From positions 1 to 39,577 of the IMG/VR virus record IMGVR_UViG_3300048908_000312: a stretch of DNA of 39,577 bases. One strand, given 5' to 3'. Of this stretch, positions 6,931 to 15,260 are shown one piece after another. Under the pieces are notes generated by a model. That model made no database searches. It saw nothing but the letters and a program-made list of their open reading frames with translations, and had not been told where the DNA came from. Every line of letters begins with the position of its first letter. Position 1 is the first letter of the stretch. This stretch comes from a virus. Position numbers and translations under genes: made by a program.

Positions 6931-7531
6931 TCGCGGCGGGAAGAGGCCCGGCGCCGGCCGCAAGCCAAAGGGCCACGTCGCGCAAACGTCGCTGTCCGAC
7001 CTCCATCGCGCCCGCGCTCTTTCCGAGCCGCCGCCGGACGAGATCGACGGCGTCGCGCAGCGCCATGCGCACCAGGTCATCGAGGCCCTGGTCTTGATCC
7101 TGTCCCACGGCAAGAGCGAGGCCGCCAAGATCGCCGCCGCCAAGGAAATTCTTGACCGCGGCTACGGCAAGCCGACCGTCGAGATTGGCGGCGACGCGGC
7201 CATGCTGCCCTTCATGCGCGCGCCGTCCCGAGAAGACGCCGAGGCCGCCCATGCCCAGACGATCGAGGCGCAGATCCGCGCCGAGGCGCGCAAGTTCGCG
7301 AGAATAGCCATAGCAGTGCTGCACAAGATCGTGTCCGACGGGGCCAGCGAATCGGCTATCGCCTCCGCTTCGAAGGCCCTTCTGGATCGCGGGCTCGGCA
7401 CGGTCGGCAAGGCCCGTATGCCCGAGGAACAGCGCGAGCGCCCACTCGGCAAGAAGGAAGAACTGGCCCGCGCCGCAGAAGTCGCCGCGTCGGGCCCCTA
7501 CGCCACGCCGGCCTCGCCGCGCCGTCACTGA
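6899..7531 (+). CDS. Terminase small subunit
   Basis: 210 residues from a TTG at 6899; no ATG or GTG gives the conserved N-terminus, and a TCGGGA stretch lies upstream. The N-terminus NRGGKRPGAGRKPKG is the basic signature found at the start of many phage terminase small subunits. The middle is a helical DNA-recognition segment (AAKIAAAKEILDRGYGKP), echoed by a similar second segment (AIASASKALLDRGLG), suggesting an internal duplication. Small subunits recognise cos DNA and regulate the large-subunit motor. It sits 3 bp before the large subunit. Identity rests on N-terminal motif and position. Confidence 0.8.
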   Translation: MSDQPPEKKSNRGGKRPGAGRKPKGHVAQTSLSDLHRARALSEPPPDEIDGVAQRHAHQVIEALVLILSHGKSEAAKIAAAKEILDRGYGKPTVEIGGDAAMLPFMRAPSREDAEAAHAQTIEAQIRAEARKFARIAIAVLHKIVSDGASESAIASASKALLDRGLGTVGKARMPEEQRERPLGKKEELARAAEVAASGPYATPASPRRH

Positions 7532-7534
7532 CGC

Positions 7535-9307
7535 ATGCCGCCCACCTGGTCCACCGCGTGCCCGGACTGGCGCGAGCGCCTGCTCGACCGCCGGACGCTG
7601 ATCCCGTTCGATCCGCTCTTTCCGGGCGAAGCCACGGCGGCGCTGGAGATATTCAAATCGCTGCCGGTGGTGGACGTCACCGGCAAACCGAACTTCGGCG
7701 AGATCGGCCGCCCTTGGGTGTTCGATTTCGTGCAGGCCATCTTCGGCGCCTATGACGCCGAGACCGGCCGCCGGCTGATCCAGTATTTCTTAAAACTGAT
7801 CAGCAAGAAGAACGGCAAGTCCACGCTCGCCGCCGGTATCATGGTCACCGCTTTGATCCGCAACTGGCGCGAGTCGGCGGAATTCTACGTCCTGGCGCCG
7901 ACCAAGGAAGTCGCCGACAACAGCTATATCCCGGCCTGCGACATGGTCCGTGCCCATCCGGTGCTCTCGACCATCCTGAAGCCCTCGGCCGGACGCGTCA
8001 TCGAGCATCGCAACACCGGCGCCATCCTCAAGGTCGTCGCCGCCGACAATGAAACGGTCTCCGGCAAAAAGACCTGCGGGCTGCTGGTCGACGAGTTGTG
8101 GCTGTTCGGGAAGCGCGCCAACGCCGCGGCGATGCTGCAGGAAGCCGAAGGCGGCCTCGCCAGCCGCCCGGAAGGCTTCGTCATTTATCTGTCGACCCAT
8201 TCTGACCGGCCGCCGGAAGGCGTGTTCCGGCAAAAGTTGGACGAGTTTCGGGCGATCCGCGACGGCAAGATCGTCGAACCGTCGAAACTGCCTGTCCTTT
8301 ACGAGCACCCGGAGCAAATCCTCAAGGACGAGCAGTTCCGCGAGCCGAAATACTGGTACGTCACCAATCCGAACCTCGGCGCGTCCGTCGACGAAAACTA
8401 TATCTCGGTCAAACTCGCCGAGGCCCAGCGTGCCGGCAAGGCCGATCTGGCGATCTTCTTCGCCAAGCATCTCAACGTCCAGATCGGTAACGCCCTGCGC
8501 GCCGACGGCTGGGCGGGCGCCGAGCTGTGGGAGCGCCGCGCCGACCGTTCGTTGACGCTGGAGGAAATCCTGCGGCGTTCTGAAGTGGTCACAGTCGGCA
8601 TCGACGGCGGCGGCCTGGACGATCTGCTCGGCGTCGCGATCATCGGTCGGGAGCGCGAAACCAAGCGCTGGCTCGGCTGGGGCTGCGCCCTCATCTCGAC
8701 CATCGGCGTCGGTCGCCGCAAGGCTAACGCCAATTCCTACATCGAGTTCAAGAAAGCGGGCGACCTCCACGTCTTCCGCTACGATCTCGACACGCCAGAT
8801 CTTTCGACGGACGACGCCGACCTGGCGGCGCTGACCGACGATGCGCTCTCGCCGGGCGCCGACGAGGACGGCAATGCGCCGGACGTCGCCTTTATCGTTC
8901 GACTTGTCGCCGACATTCACGCGCGCGGACTGCTCGCAGAGGTCGGCGTCGACGCCATGGGCATCGGAACCGTGGTCGACGCCCTGGCGAAAAAGCAGAT
9001 CACGCAGGACGAAAAGCTGCTGTCTGGCGTGCGGCAGGGCATCGGCCTGATGGGCGCCTTCAAGACGCTCGAGCGCAAGCTGGCCGACGGCACGTTCCAG
9101 CACGGCGGCGCTCCGCTGCTCGGCTGGTGTATCGGCAATCTGCGCCTGTTGCAGACGCCGACCGGCGTCCGCGTCGCCCGCGAGGACAGCGGGTTCGGAA
9201 AAGTCGATACGGCGATGGCGCTCTTCAACGCCGCCGCCCTGATGGCCCTCAATCCGGAACCGGCCGGCTCCGTCTACACCGCCGATCGCGGCTTTCACGT
9301 CTGGTAA
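7535..9307 (+). CDS. Terminase large subunit (HK97 family)
   Basis: 590 residues, full length for the family. ATPase: Walker A SKKNGKST (90-97), Walker B GLLVDELW (182-189) with catalytic Glu187, coupling motif STHSD (220-224). RNase H-like nuclease: metal-binding acids in GIDGGGLDD (Asp357), GVDAMG (Asp473) and GKVDTAMA (Asp558). This is the DNA-packaging motor and cos-cutting nuclease, acting with the small subunit and HNH protein on the prohead portal. An insertion-like acidic segment (about 420-450, DLSTDDADLAALTDDA) lies between nuclease motifs. All catalytic residues appear intact. Confidence 0.95.
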   Translation: MPPTWSTACPDWRERLLDRRTLIPFDPLFPGEATAALEIFKSLPVVDVTGKPNFGEIGRPWVFDFVQAIFGAYDAETGRRLIQYFLKLISKKNGKSTLAAGIMVTALIRNWRESAEFYVLAPTKEVADNSYIPACDMVRAHPVLSTILKPSAGRVIEHRNTGAILKVVAADNETVSGKKTCGLLVDELWLFGKRANAAAMLQEAEGGLASRPEGFVIYLSTHSDRPPEGVFRQKLDEFRAIRDGKIVEPSKLPVLYEHPEQILKDEQFREPKYWYVTNPNLGASVDENYISVKLAEAQRAGKADLAIFFAKHLNVQIGNALRADGWAGAELWERRADRSLTLEEILRRSEVVTVGIDGGGLDDLLGVAIIGRERETKRWLGWGCALISTIGVGRRKANANSYIEFKKAGDLHVFRYDLDTPDLSTDDADLAALTDDALSPGADEDGNAPDVAFIVRLVADIHARGLLAEVGVDAMGIGTVVDALAKKQITQDEKLLSGVRQGIGLMGAFKTLERKLADGTFQHGGAPLLGWCIGNLRLLQTPTGVRVAREDSGFGKVDTAMALFNAAALMALNPEPAGSVYTADRGFHVW

Positions 9308-9317
9308 GCGAGCGCAA

Positions 9318-9503
9318 ATGAAAGTCGTCGCCATCCTCATTCGTGATCTGGTCGGGATCGCCGGCGCGGGTTCCGTCGCCTATGGCGCGTGGCTGCTCCA
9401 TCCGGCCGCCGGCTTCATCGTCGGCGGCGCGCTCGCGCTGGCCGGCGCGATCGCCCAGGGCCGCGCCGACGCGTCGATCCAGCCGATGGAAGGCGAGGTC
9501 TGA
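9318..9503 (+). CDS. Small two-helix membrane protein between terminase and portal
   Basis: 61 residues with two hydrophobic stretches (VVAILIRDLVGIAGAGSVAYGAWLL and AAGFIVGGALALAGAIA) and a short polar tail. Its stop overlaps the portal start (TGATG). Small membrane proteins at this position are common in alphaproteobacterial siphophages, but none has a role I can name; the hydrophobic pair could be an accessory lysis or membrane-association factor. Confidence 0.7.
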   Translation: MKVVAILIRDLVGIAGAGSVAYGAWLLHPAAGFIVGGALALAGAIAQGRADASIQPMEGEV

Positions 9504-10822
9504 TGCGCGGTTTGTTCGGGTCTATGGCGGCGCCCGTCCGCCGCGGCGGCACGTTCGAAAACGGCGCGTGGTTTCCGTTTCTCGGGTCCGTCAAGTCGGC
9601 CTCGGGCGTCGCCGTCAACCAGTCGACGGCCATGCGCTGCTCGGCCGTGTTCGCCTGCGTCAACATCATCAGCGAGGACATCGCCCGCGCCGAACCCAAG
9701 CTTTACCGCCCGTTGCCGGATCGTGTCATCGCAGGCGACCGCAAGGCGCCCGGCGGACGCGAACAGGTCAAAGATCATTTCATCGCCCGCCTATTCCGGC
9801 GGCCGAACCGCGTGCAGGACTGGTATCAATTCGCCAGCATGATGGAGCGCTCGGTCCAGCTGAAATCCAACGCCTACGCCATCATCCGGCGCGATCTCCG
9901 CGGTCAGCCGTCCGAACTCATCCCGATGAACCCGGACAATACCACCGTGCTTGAGGCCGCCGACGGCTCGATCTTCTACCAGTTCGCCCCGACCGGGCTA
10001 TTCGAACTCTCGATTTTCCAGAAGTTGCGCGACGCCTATCAAGGCTTCCGCGTCCCGGCCGAGCATGTGTTCCACATGCAGGAGCTGGGGTTCAACATGC
10101 TGGTCGGGTCGAGCCGCATCGCCTTCGCCGCCGATCCGATCGGCCTGGCTCTCGGGCAGGAGCAGCAGTCCGGACGCTGGGTCGCCAATGGCGCCCGGCC
10201 TTCGGTTGTGCTGACGACGGACAAGACCCTGACCACCGAAGGCGCTAAGCGCATGCGTCAGGATTGGGAGGAAATGAACGCCGGCCTCGCCAATACGGGC
10301 CGCACCGCCGTGCTCGAACAGGGGCTGAAGCCGGAAAAACTGTCGCTGACCTCCGTCGATCTGGAGTTTCTGGCCAGCCGCGGCTTTCAGGTCGAGGACA
10401 TCTGCCGCTTCTTCCGCGTCCCGCCGCACAAGGTCGCCAAGACCGATCGTGCGACGAACAACAATATCGAAGCGCAGGACATCGATTACACCAACAACAC
10501 GCTCTCGCCCAAGTTCACGCGCTGGGAGCGTCGGCTCGAATTTCATTTCGGCCTCGATCTCGAAGACCTCGAAGTCGATTTCGATCTATCCGACTTGTTC
10601 CGCGCCTCGCCGGCCGCGCGCATGCTGACCGGCAGGCAAGGCGTCGCCGGCGGCCTCCTAACGCAAAATCAGGCCCGGACGCTTTACGACCCCAATCTGC
10701 CGATGGAGCCGGATGGCGACCGGCTTCTCGCGCCGACCAATCTCGCCGCGGCCGGCAGCCAGGCGTCAGGCAGCGCGCCGGACGGCGCCGGCCGCCCCGC
10801 CGCCGGCGAAGAACAAATCTGA
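9503..10822 (+). CDS. Portal protein (HK97 family)
   Basis: 439 residues from the ATG at 9503, coupled to the preceding gene. Typical HK97-type portal features: an N-terminal AVNQSTAMRCSAVFACVNIIS segment (variant of the family's xAVxxCVxxIA), the DIDYTNNTLSP helix region near residue 330, and the final RWERRLE helix. The C-terminal 60 residues are the usual low-complexity Pro/Ala/Gly tail. Twelve copies form the ring through which terminase pumps DNA and onto which the connector and tail assemble. Size and order (terminase-portal-protease-capsid) are canonical. Confidence 0.93.
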   Translation: MRGLFGSMAAPVRRGGTFENGAWFPFLGSVKSASGVAVNQSTAMRCSAVFACVNIISEDIARAEPKLYRPLPDRVIAGDRKAPGGREQVKDHFIARLFRRPNRVQDWYQFASMMERSVQLKSNAYAIIRRDLRGQPSELIPMNPDNTTVLEAADGSIFYQFAPTGLFELSIFQKLRDAYQGFRVPAEHVFHMQELGFNMLVGSSRIAFAADPIGLALGQEQQSGRWVANGARPSVVLTTDKTLTTEGAKRMRQDWEEMNAGLANTGRTAVLEQGLKPEKLSLTSVDLEFLASRGFQVEDICRFFRVPPHKVAKTDRATNNNIEAQDIDYTNNTLSPKFTRWERRLEFHFGLDLEDLEVDFDLSDLFRASPAARMLTGRQGVAGGLLTQNQARTLYDPNLPMEPDGDRLLAPTNLAAAGSQASGSAPDGAGRPAAGEEQI

Positions 10823-10831
10823 GGATCGATC

Positions 10832-11773
10832 ATGGCCTTGCAGCGTAAATTCTTCCCCTCGGCGGCCAAGGCTGAGGGGCTTGGCGATCGTCAGGTGCGC
10901 GTCGTCGTCTCGACCTCAGGCGTGGATCGCGCCGGCGATATCGTCATCCCGGAAGGCATCGACCTATCGTCCTACAAGGCCAACCCGGTCATTCTCTGGA
11001 ACCATAATCCATCCTGCCCGGTGGCGCGCTGCCTCGATATCGCCGTCAAGGGCGATGCGGTTGAGGCGCTGGTGCAGTTCCCTCCGGAAGGCGACGATCC
11101 CGAGGCGGACACGCTTTACAAGCGCATCAAGAACGGCGTCGTCAACGCCGCCTCGATCGGCTTCGATCCGACCAAGGCCGAGCCGATCAAGGGCGGCGGC
11201 CTCAAATTCGTGGCGTCGGAATTGATGGAGTTTTCCTTCGTTACGGTCCCCTGCAACGCCGACGCGCTGATCGTCGAGCGGTCTCTGAAAACCAAGGAAG
11301 CCAAGCCAATGAAGCTCAAGGGCCTCTATGACGTGGCGCAACTCGCCTATCTGCTGTCGAGCCTCGGCTATCTCGCCCAGGACGCCGAATGGGAGGCCGA
11401 TTACGAGGGCGACGGCTCAGATGTCCCGGCCATGCTCGCCGACGCCATGAGCCGTCTCGGCGCGGCGCTTGTCGCCATGACGGCGGAAGAGGTCGGCGAA
11501 CTGCTGGCCACGCTGGGTGGCGCGGACAAGGCGGTCGCCGTCGGCCAACTCAAGACCTTTGGCCGCATTGTCAAGGCCGGCCGCGCCTTGTCTGCGGCAA
11601 ACGAGACAGAAATCCGCGCCGCTTGCGAATTGATCGAGGGCGCGTCCGGAAAACTCTCCGGCATCCTCGACACGGTCAACTCCGATGACGATCCGGGCGA
11701 AGACGCGGAAGAAAAATCCGCCGCAGACCGCCGCCGCCGCAAGGCCCGTCTCGCCGCCCTCGGCATCGCCTGA
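10832..11773 (+). CDS. Prohead maturation protease (HK97, S78-like) with C-terminal extension
   Basis: 313 residues. The first ~155 residues are the protease: catalytic His58 in ILWNHNP, catalytic Ser108 in VNAASIGF, and the closing ELMEFSFVTVPCNADA strand. Prohead proteases cleave the capsid delta domain and themselves during head maturation. Residues about 160-313 form a further helical domain (LKGLYDVAQLAYLLSSLGYLAQDAEW... and LIEGASGKLSGILD) ending in an acidic then basic tail, longer than the ~200-residue minimal enzyme. That extension may act as scaffold, as capsid-assembly appendages on proteases do in related phages; that part is inference. Confidence 0.88.
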   Translation: MALQRKFFPSAAKAEGLGDRQVRVVVSTSGVDRAGDIVIPEGIDLSSYKANPVILWNHNPSCPVARCLDIAVKGDAVEALVQFPPEGDDPEADTLYKRIKNGVVNAASIGFDPTKAEPIKGGGLKFVASELMEFSFVTVPCNADALIVERSLKTKEAKPMKLKGLYDVAQLAYLLSSLGYLAQDAEWEADYEGDGSDVPAMLADAMSRLGAALVAMTAEEVGELLATLGGADKAVAVGQLKTFGRIVKAGRALSAANETEIRAACELIEGASGKLSGILDTVNSDDDPGEDAEEKSAADRRRRKARLAALGIA

Positions 11774-11830
11774 TCCAGATTCCGGCCTTCCATCCCGGAT
11801 CGGCCGGCCCGCCACGAAAAGCCCTTTGGC

Positions 11831-11858
11831 AAGGCGCGGCTCGTCATCGACGCGCCTT
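11831..11858 (+). repeat. 8-bp hairpin upstream of the major capsid gene
   Basis: AAGGCGCG (11831-11838) and CGCGCCTT (11851-11858) form a perfect stem with a 12-base loop, in the 107-bp protease-capsid gap. No U-tract follows, so it is more likely an mRNA-stabilising or processing structure than a terminator. Function is inferred only from position. Confidence 0.4.
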
Positions 11859-11880
11859 CCCCGAAAACATGGAGCCCAAA

Positions 11881-13191
11881 ATGGCAGTCAAGATGGCTGA
11901 CCTGCTCGCCAAGCGCGCGCAGAGCGTGGACAAGATCAAGTCCATTGCAGACAAAATGAAGGAACTCGCCGGCCTCGAAAAGTTGAGCGCCGATCAGGCC
12001 AAGGACTTCGACGCCCTCGAAATCGAGGTCAAGGCGGCTCAGGACGAGCGCGACGCGTTCGATGTTCAGATCAAGCGATTCCAGAGCGCCGAGGCCGCCG
12101 CCGCCGAAAAGGCGCTCCCGGTCGAAGGCCAGCAGAGCCCCACGGCGCCCGCCAGCCCGAAGGAAAAGCTTTATCCGGTCGGCAGCATGGTCAAGGCCTT
12201 CTACCACGCTGGCGGCAACGCCATGCTGGCTGGGCAGTGGGCCGAGAAGAACTATGGCGAAAACCATCCCGTCACCAAGGCGCTCAACACCTCGACCGCC
12301 GCCGCCGGCGGCGCGCTGGTGCCGGAGGACTTCGCCAACCAGGTTATCGAGCTGCTGCGCCCGGCGACCGTCGTGCGCTCGTCTGGCGTCCCTGTCATCC
12401 CGATGCCGCGCGGCACCATGCGCATGGGCAAGCAAACGGGCGGCGTCACCGGCACCTATGGCGCCGAAGGCGCCAAGGCCGGCACGCAGCAGGCCTCGAC
12501 CGGCAATATCGTCGCCAGCTTCAAGAAGCTGACCGTGCTCACGCCGATCAGCAATGACTGGCTGCGCTACGCCAGCCCGGCGACCGACAGCCTGGTGCAG
12601 AGCGACATCGTGCTCGGCCTCGCCCGCACCGAGGATCTGGCCTTCCTGCGTGGCGACGGCACGGCGGATTGGCCGAAGGGCCTGCGCAACATCGCGTTGA
12701 GCGGCAATCAGATCGCTTCCAATGGGACCCCGACGCTGACCACCGTCGATTCGGAGCTGTCTCAGGCCATCCTGGCGCTCGAGGGCGCCAATGTCCCGAT
12801 GATGAACCCGGTGTGGTATTTCCACCCCCGCATCAAGCAGTTCCTGCTCACCCTCAAGAATAGCAACGGCTTCTACGTCTATCGCGACGAGATGGTCAAC
12901 AACGGCACCCTGCGCGGCTATCCGTTCAAGACCACGACGCAGATCCCGACGTCGCTGACCGACGGCACGCAGACGGAAGTCTATCTGCTCGACGCCTCGC
13001 AGGCGCTGATCTTCGACGCGCTGGCGCTGTCGCTCGGCATGTCGCAGGACGGCTCCTATACCGACGCCGGCGGCAACCAGCGCAACGCCTTCGAGCGCGA
13101 CGAAACCCTGATCCGCGCCATCGCCGAGCATGATTTCCACCTGCGCCACGATGAGGCTGTCGCCGTCATCACCGGCGTCAAGTGGGCGTAA
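11881..13191 (+). CDS. Major capsid protein (HK97 fold) with N-terminal delta domain
   Basis: 436 residues from the ATG at 11881, which has GGAG 6 bases upstream; an in-frame ATG at 11869 supplies that GGAG and lacks its own ribosome site. Residues ~1-75 are a charged coiled coil (KIKSIADKMKELAGLEKLS...), the delta/scaffold domain removed by the prohead protease, with a Pro/Ala linker (~85-97) at the probable cleavage zone. The rest is the HK97 shell fold: NTSTAAAGGALVPEDFANQVI, the FKKLTVLTPISNDWL strand and VWYFHPRIKQFL. Gene order and the embedded scaffold both fit the HK97 group. Confidence 0.93.
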   Translation: MAVKMADLLAKRAQSVDKIKSIADKMKELAGLEKLSADQAKDFDALEIEVKAAQDERDAFDVQIKRFQSAEAAAAEKALPVEGQQSPTAPASPKEKLYPVGSMVKAFYHAGGNAMLAGQWAEKNYGENHPVTKALNTSTAAAGGALVPEDFANQVIELLRPATVVRSSGVPVIPMPRGTMRMGKQTGGVTGTYGAEGAKAGTQQASTGNIVASFKKLTVLTPISNDWLRYASPATDSLVQSDIVLGLARTEDLAFLRGDGTADWPKGLRNIALSGNQIASNGTPTLTTVDSELSQAILALEGANVPMMNPVWYFHPRIKQFLLTLKNSNGFYVYRDEMVNNGTLRGYPFKTTTQIPTSLTDGTQTEVYLLDASQALIFDALALSLGMSQDGSYTDAGGNQRNAFERDETLIRAIAEHDFHLRHDEAVAVITGVKWA

Positions 13192-13213
13192 CCGGCCTCG
13201 GCTGAATCAACGA

Positions 13214-13235
13214 ACGGCCGGGACGTTCCGGCCGT
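13214..13235 (+). terminator. GC-rich hairpin after the capsid gene
   Basis: ACGGCCGG (13214-13221) pairs with CCGGCCGT (13228-13235) around a 6-base loop, followed by CTTCCC. It begins 23 bp past the capsid stop. The short pyrimidine tract suggests a weak terminator or an mRNA 3' stabiliser that would raise capsid mRNA over downstream messages. Confidence 0.5.
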
Positions 13236-13265
13236 CTTCCCGATCTCCATTGAGAAAGACCTCCC

Positions 13266-13736
13266 ATGAATCGCGTCATCCAGACCGATATCGCCTCGGT
13301 CATCACCGAATGGACGGCTTCGGCCTTCACCTCGCTCACCGCCGGCGGGACCGGCGACAACACCTCCGTCGTCGGCCTCACACTCGACCGCGCCTCGGTC
13401 GGCGTCCCGCTCTGCGGCGAGATCGTCATCGCCTTCGAGGCGGTGCTGGCCGCCGCCGCCACGCTGTCCGTCACCGCGCTCAAGATCGAGCATTCGGCCG
13501 ACGCCTCGACCTGGGCGGATTACCTCGCGCTGACCGCCCCCGGCGTGGTCGCCACCGGCCCGGGCGGCGGCGGCACGGTGCGCGGCCAGGCCACGGCCGC
13601 CGTCAACCTGTCGAGCGCCTATCGCTATATCCGCGTCACCCACACGCCTGATCTCTCGGCCGCCAATACCGACACGGCCAAGACACTCGCGCTGCTGGTG
13701 CTGGCCGGCTTCGCCGCCATCCCGGCGCCGCTCTGA
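13266..13736 (+). CDS. Probable head decoration protein
   Basis: 156 residues, beta-rich with alternating hydrophobics, Gly/Thr-rich loops (TAGGTGDNTSVVG, GPGGGGTVRG) and a LKIEHSADASTWADY strand pair common in small virion surface proteins. It follows the capsid gene and hairpin, the usual place for a decoration or cement protein. No transmembrane or catalytic motifs are visible. Assignment is from position and composition, not a recognised family; an alternative is another capsid-associated protein. Confidence 0.55.
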   Translation: MNRVIQTDIASVITEWTASAFTSLTAGGTGDNTSVVGLTLDRASVGVPLCGEIVIAFEAVLAAAATLSVTALKIEHSADASTWADYLALTAPGVVATGPGGGGTVRGQATAAVNLSSAYRYIRVTHTPDLSAANTDTAKTLALLVLAGFAAIPAPL

Positions 13737-13743
13737 CCAACCT

Positions 13744-13769
13744 GACGGGGCGGCCCGCGCCGCCCTGTC
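13744..13769 (+). terminator. Hairpin between decoration and connector genes
   Basis: GACGGGGCGGC (13744-13754) pairs with GCCGCCCTGTC (13759-13769) with one wobble and a 4-base CCGC loop, then GTTTCCC. The stem is strong but the U-tract short; a partial terminator separating capsid/decoration transcripts from connector genes is likely. Confidence 0.55.
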
Positions 13770-13793
13770 GTTTCCCGCCGGGGTTTTTCCGTT

Positions 13794-14102
13794 ATGGCCA
13801 TTTCGCCCGCTCACGCCAAAGTCAAGTTTCTGAAGCATGCGCCGCCCTATATGCCCGGCGACGTGACGACGATCCCCGTCGACAAGGCCGCCGTTTTTGA
13901 AGGCAGGGGCGTCGTCGCCATCCTCGGCAAGGCCGAAGCGCCGCCGGAGCGCCGCGCCCCGCTCGCGTTCGACCCGGCCTTCGCGCCGATCGACGAAGTG
14001 CGCGCCTTTATCGCCGGACGCGGCAAGGATATTCCGGAAAAGGCCGCGGAGCCGAAACTGCGCGAGCAGGCGGCGGCCCTTCTGGCTGGATCGGTCGCGT
14101 GA
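13794..14102 (+). CDS. Small head-region hypothetical protein
   Basis: 102 residues. It opens with a small beta module (AKVKFLKHAPPYMPGDVTTIPVDKAAVFEGRGVVAIL), a pattern often found in a short protein between capsid and connector genes of siphophages, then a linker and a helical tail (LREQAAALLAGSVA). No assigned role. Its stop overlaps a tiny GTG-started ORF (14099) by GTGA. Confidence 0.65.
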   Translation: MAISPAHAKVKFLKHAPPYMPGDVTTIPVDKAAVFEGRGVVAILGKAEAPPERRAPLAFDPAFAPIDEVRAFIAGRGKDIPEKAAEPKLREQAAALLAGSVA

Positions 14103-14218
14103 AGAAGCCCGGCGCCTATCAGACCCGGGTCATGACGCCGACGCGCCCGGCTGCGGCGCCTGCGCCAGCCGTCGCAAAGCCGCAGGCTCCGGCCAACCCG
14201 CCGAAGGACAAGCGCTGA
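14099..14218 (+). CDS. Tiny Pro/Ala/Lys-rich ORF coupled on both sides
   Basis: 39 residues from GTG (14099) to TGA (14216-14218), beginning MKKPGAYQTRVM and ending NPPKDKR, with about a quarter proline. The start lies in a GTGA overlap with the previous stop and the stop in a TGATG overlap with the adaptor gene, the same coupling used between true genes here. It fills what would otherwise be an anomalous 115-bp gap. Composition suggests a disordered, basic peptide. It may be translated as a protein or serve only to carry ribosomes to the next gene. Confidence 0.5.
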   Translation: MKKPGAYQTRVMTPTRPAAAPAPAVAKPQAPANPPKDKR

Positions 14219-14862
14219 TGGCCCGCACCGTCGTCACGACGATCACGGCGCCAGCTTCGTCTTTTGCGCTGATCGATCTCGCGACGCTCAAGAGCGACCT
14301 TGGCGTGACGATCACGGCCGACGACGCTTTTCTGACGCGGCTGATCGCGCGCGCCTCGACGGCGATTTCGCAATTCTGCAATCGCGTCCTGGTCGCGGAA
14401 ACCCTGAGCGATTCCTTTTCGGCCGGGCGTTCCAGTTCGGCGCGCATGGTCCTCGACCGTGACATGCCGCTGCAATTGTCGCGTTGGCCCGTGATCGAGC
14501 TCGGCGCGGTGATTGAGAATGGGACGACGCTGACCGTCGGCGTCGATTTCTTATTGGACGGGCCTTCGGGTCAGTTGACGCGGATCGACGCCGACGGCGC
14601 CCGCAAACCCTGGCTCGATGCGCCGATCAGCGTCGCCTATTCGGCCGGCTATGACCCGATCCCCGACGACATTGTCGACGCCTGCGAAAAGCATGTCCTC
14701 TCGACCTATATGGCCCGCGGCCGCGACCCTGCGCTGAAAACAGAAACCCTCGTGGGCGTCTTCCAGGCGCAATATTTCGGCGACCAGGCGAAGGGCATGG
14801 CCAATATTATGGATGTGCTGGCGCCGACGCTTTCGAATTACCGCGTTCCCGTGATCGCGTGA
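14218..14862 (+). CDS. Head-tail connector/adaptor protein (gp6-like)
   Basis: 214 residues. The helical core matches phage head-tail adaptors: DLATLKSDLGVTITADDAFLTRLIARASTAISQFCNR, then a beta region (SRWPVIELGAVIENGTTL) and a C-terminal helix (IPDDIVDACEKHVLSTYMARGRDPALKTETL). Such proteins form a ring under the portal and carry the head-closure proteins. The start at 14218 is coupled to the tiny ORF before it; the end overlaps a possible GTG (14859). Confidence 0.8.
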   Translation: MARTVVTTITAPASSFALIDLATLKSDLGVTITADDAFLTRLIARASTAISQFCNRVLVAETLSDSFSAGRSSSARMVLDRDMPLQLSRWPVIELGAVIENGTTLTVGVDFLLDGPSGQLTRIDADGARKPWLDAPISVAYSAGYDPIPDDIVDACEKHVLSTYMARGRDPALKTETLVGVFQAQYFGDQAKGMANIMDVLAPTLSNYRVPVIA

Positions 14863-14873
14863 GGGCCGGGCGA

Positions 14874-15260
14874 ATGGATCTGACCGGCGGCACGACGCGC
14901 ATGTTGCGGATGGCCTATAAGGCGGCGGCAACGCCTCTCGCTTTCCGAAGCCCGGTCAACAGCAAGCCGGTTGCGCTCGCCGCGATCGACCGTAGCGCGG
15001 CGGCCGTCCTTGATGAAAAAGGCCTTCTCGTCGCCGCCGTCAAACCTTGTTGCACGGTGCTGCGCGCGGATCTCGCCACAGCCGGAATCGCGCCGGAGCA
15101 GATGGCCGACGTCAATGTCTCCTTCGCCGGGAAAAACTGGCGCGTGCTATCGGTTCAGGACAAGCCTGACCCGTCCTGGCGCGTCACGGCCGGCCAACTC
15201 AAGCCCGTGCCGAATTGGAACGCGCTGGGCGAAGTCCTCTTCACGTTGATGGAAGTCTGA
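14874..15260 (+). CDS. Head-tail joining protein candidate
   Basis: 128 residues from ATG at 14874, with GAGGG 7 bases upstream; a GTG at 14859 within the preceding stop (GTGA) would add five residues. The C-terminal part is a small beta-barrel-like sequence (VNVSFAGKNWRVLSVQDKPDPSWRVTAGQL), typical of head-closure/stopper proteins. Position directly after the adaptor and before the tail-terminator candidate fits. Family identity is inferred. Confidence 0.6.
   Translation: MDLTGGTTRMLRMAYKAAATPLAFRSPVNSKPVALAAIDRSAAAVLDEKGLLVAAVKPCCTVLRADLATAGIAPEQMADVNVSFAGKNWRVLSVQDKPDPSWRVTAGQLKPVPNWNALGEVLFTLMEV

Noticed and set aside
7790-9340. Minus-strand open frame (516 codons) opposite the terminase large subunit
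   Set aside because: The + strand frame has all terminase motifs. The opposite frame is a codon-bias shadow with no family features.
11401-13149. Long minus-strand open frame (582 codons) opposite the capsid gene
   Set aside because: It mirrors the capsid and protease genes in GC-rich DNA with third-position GC bias; the translation is low-complexity Arg/Ala/Gly/Leu-rich, has no recognisable domain and no promoter or ribosome site.
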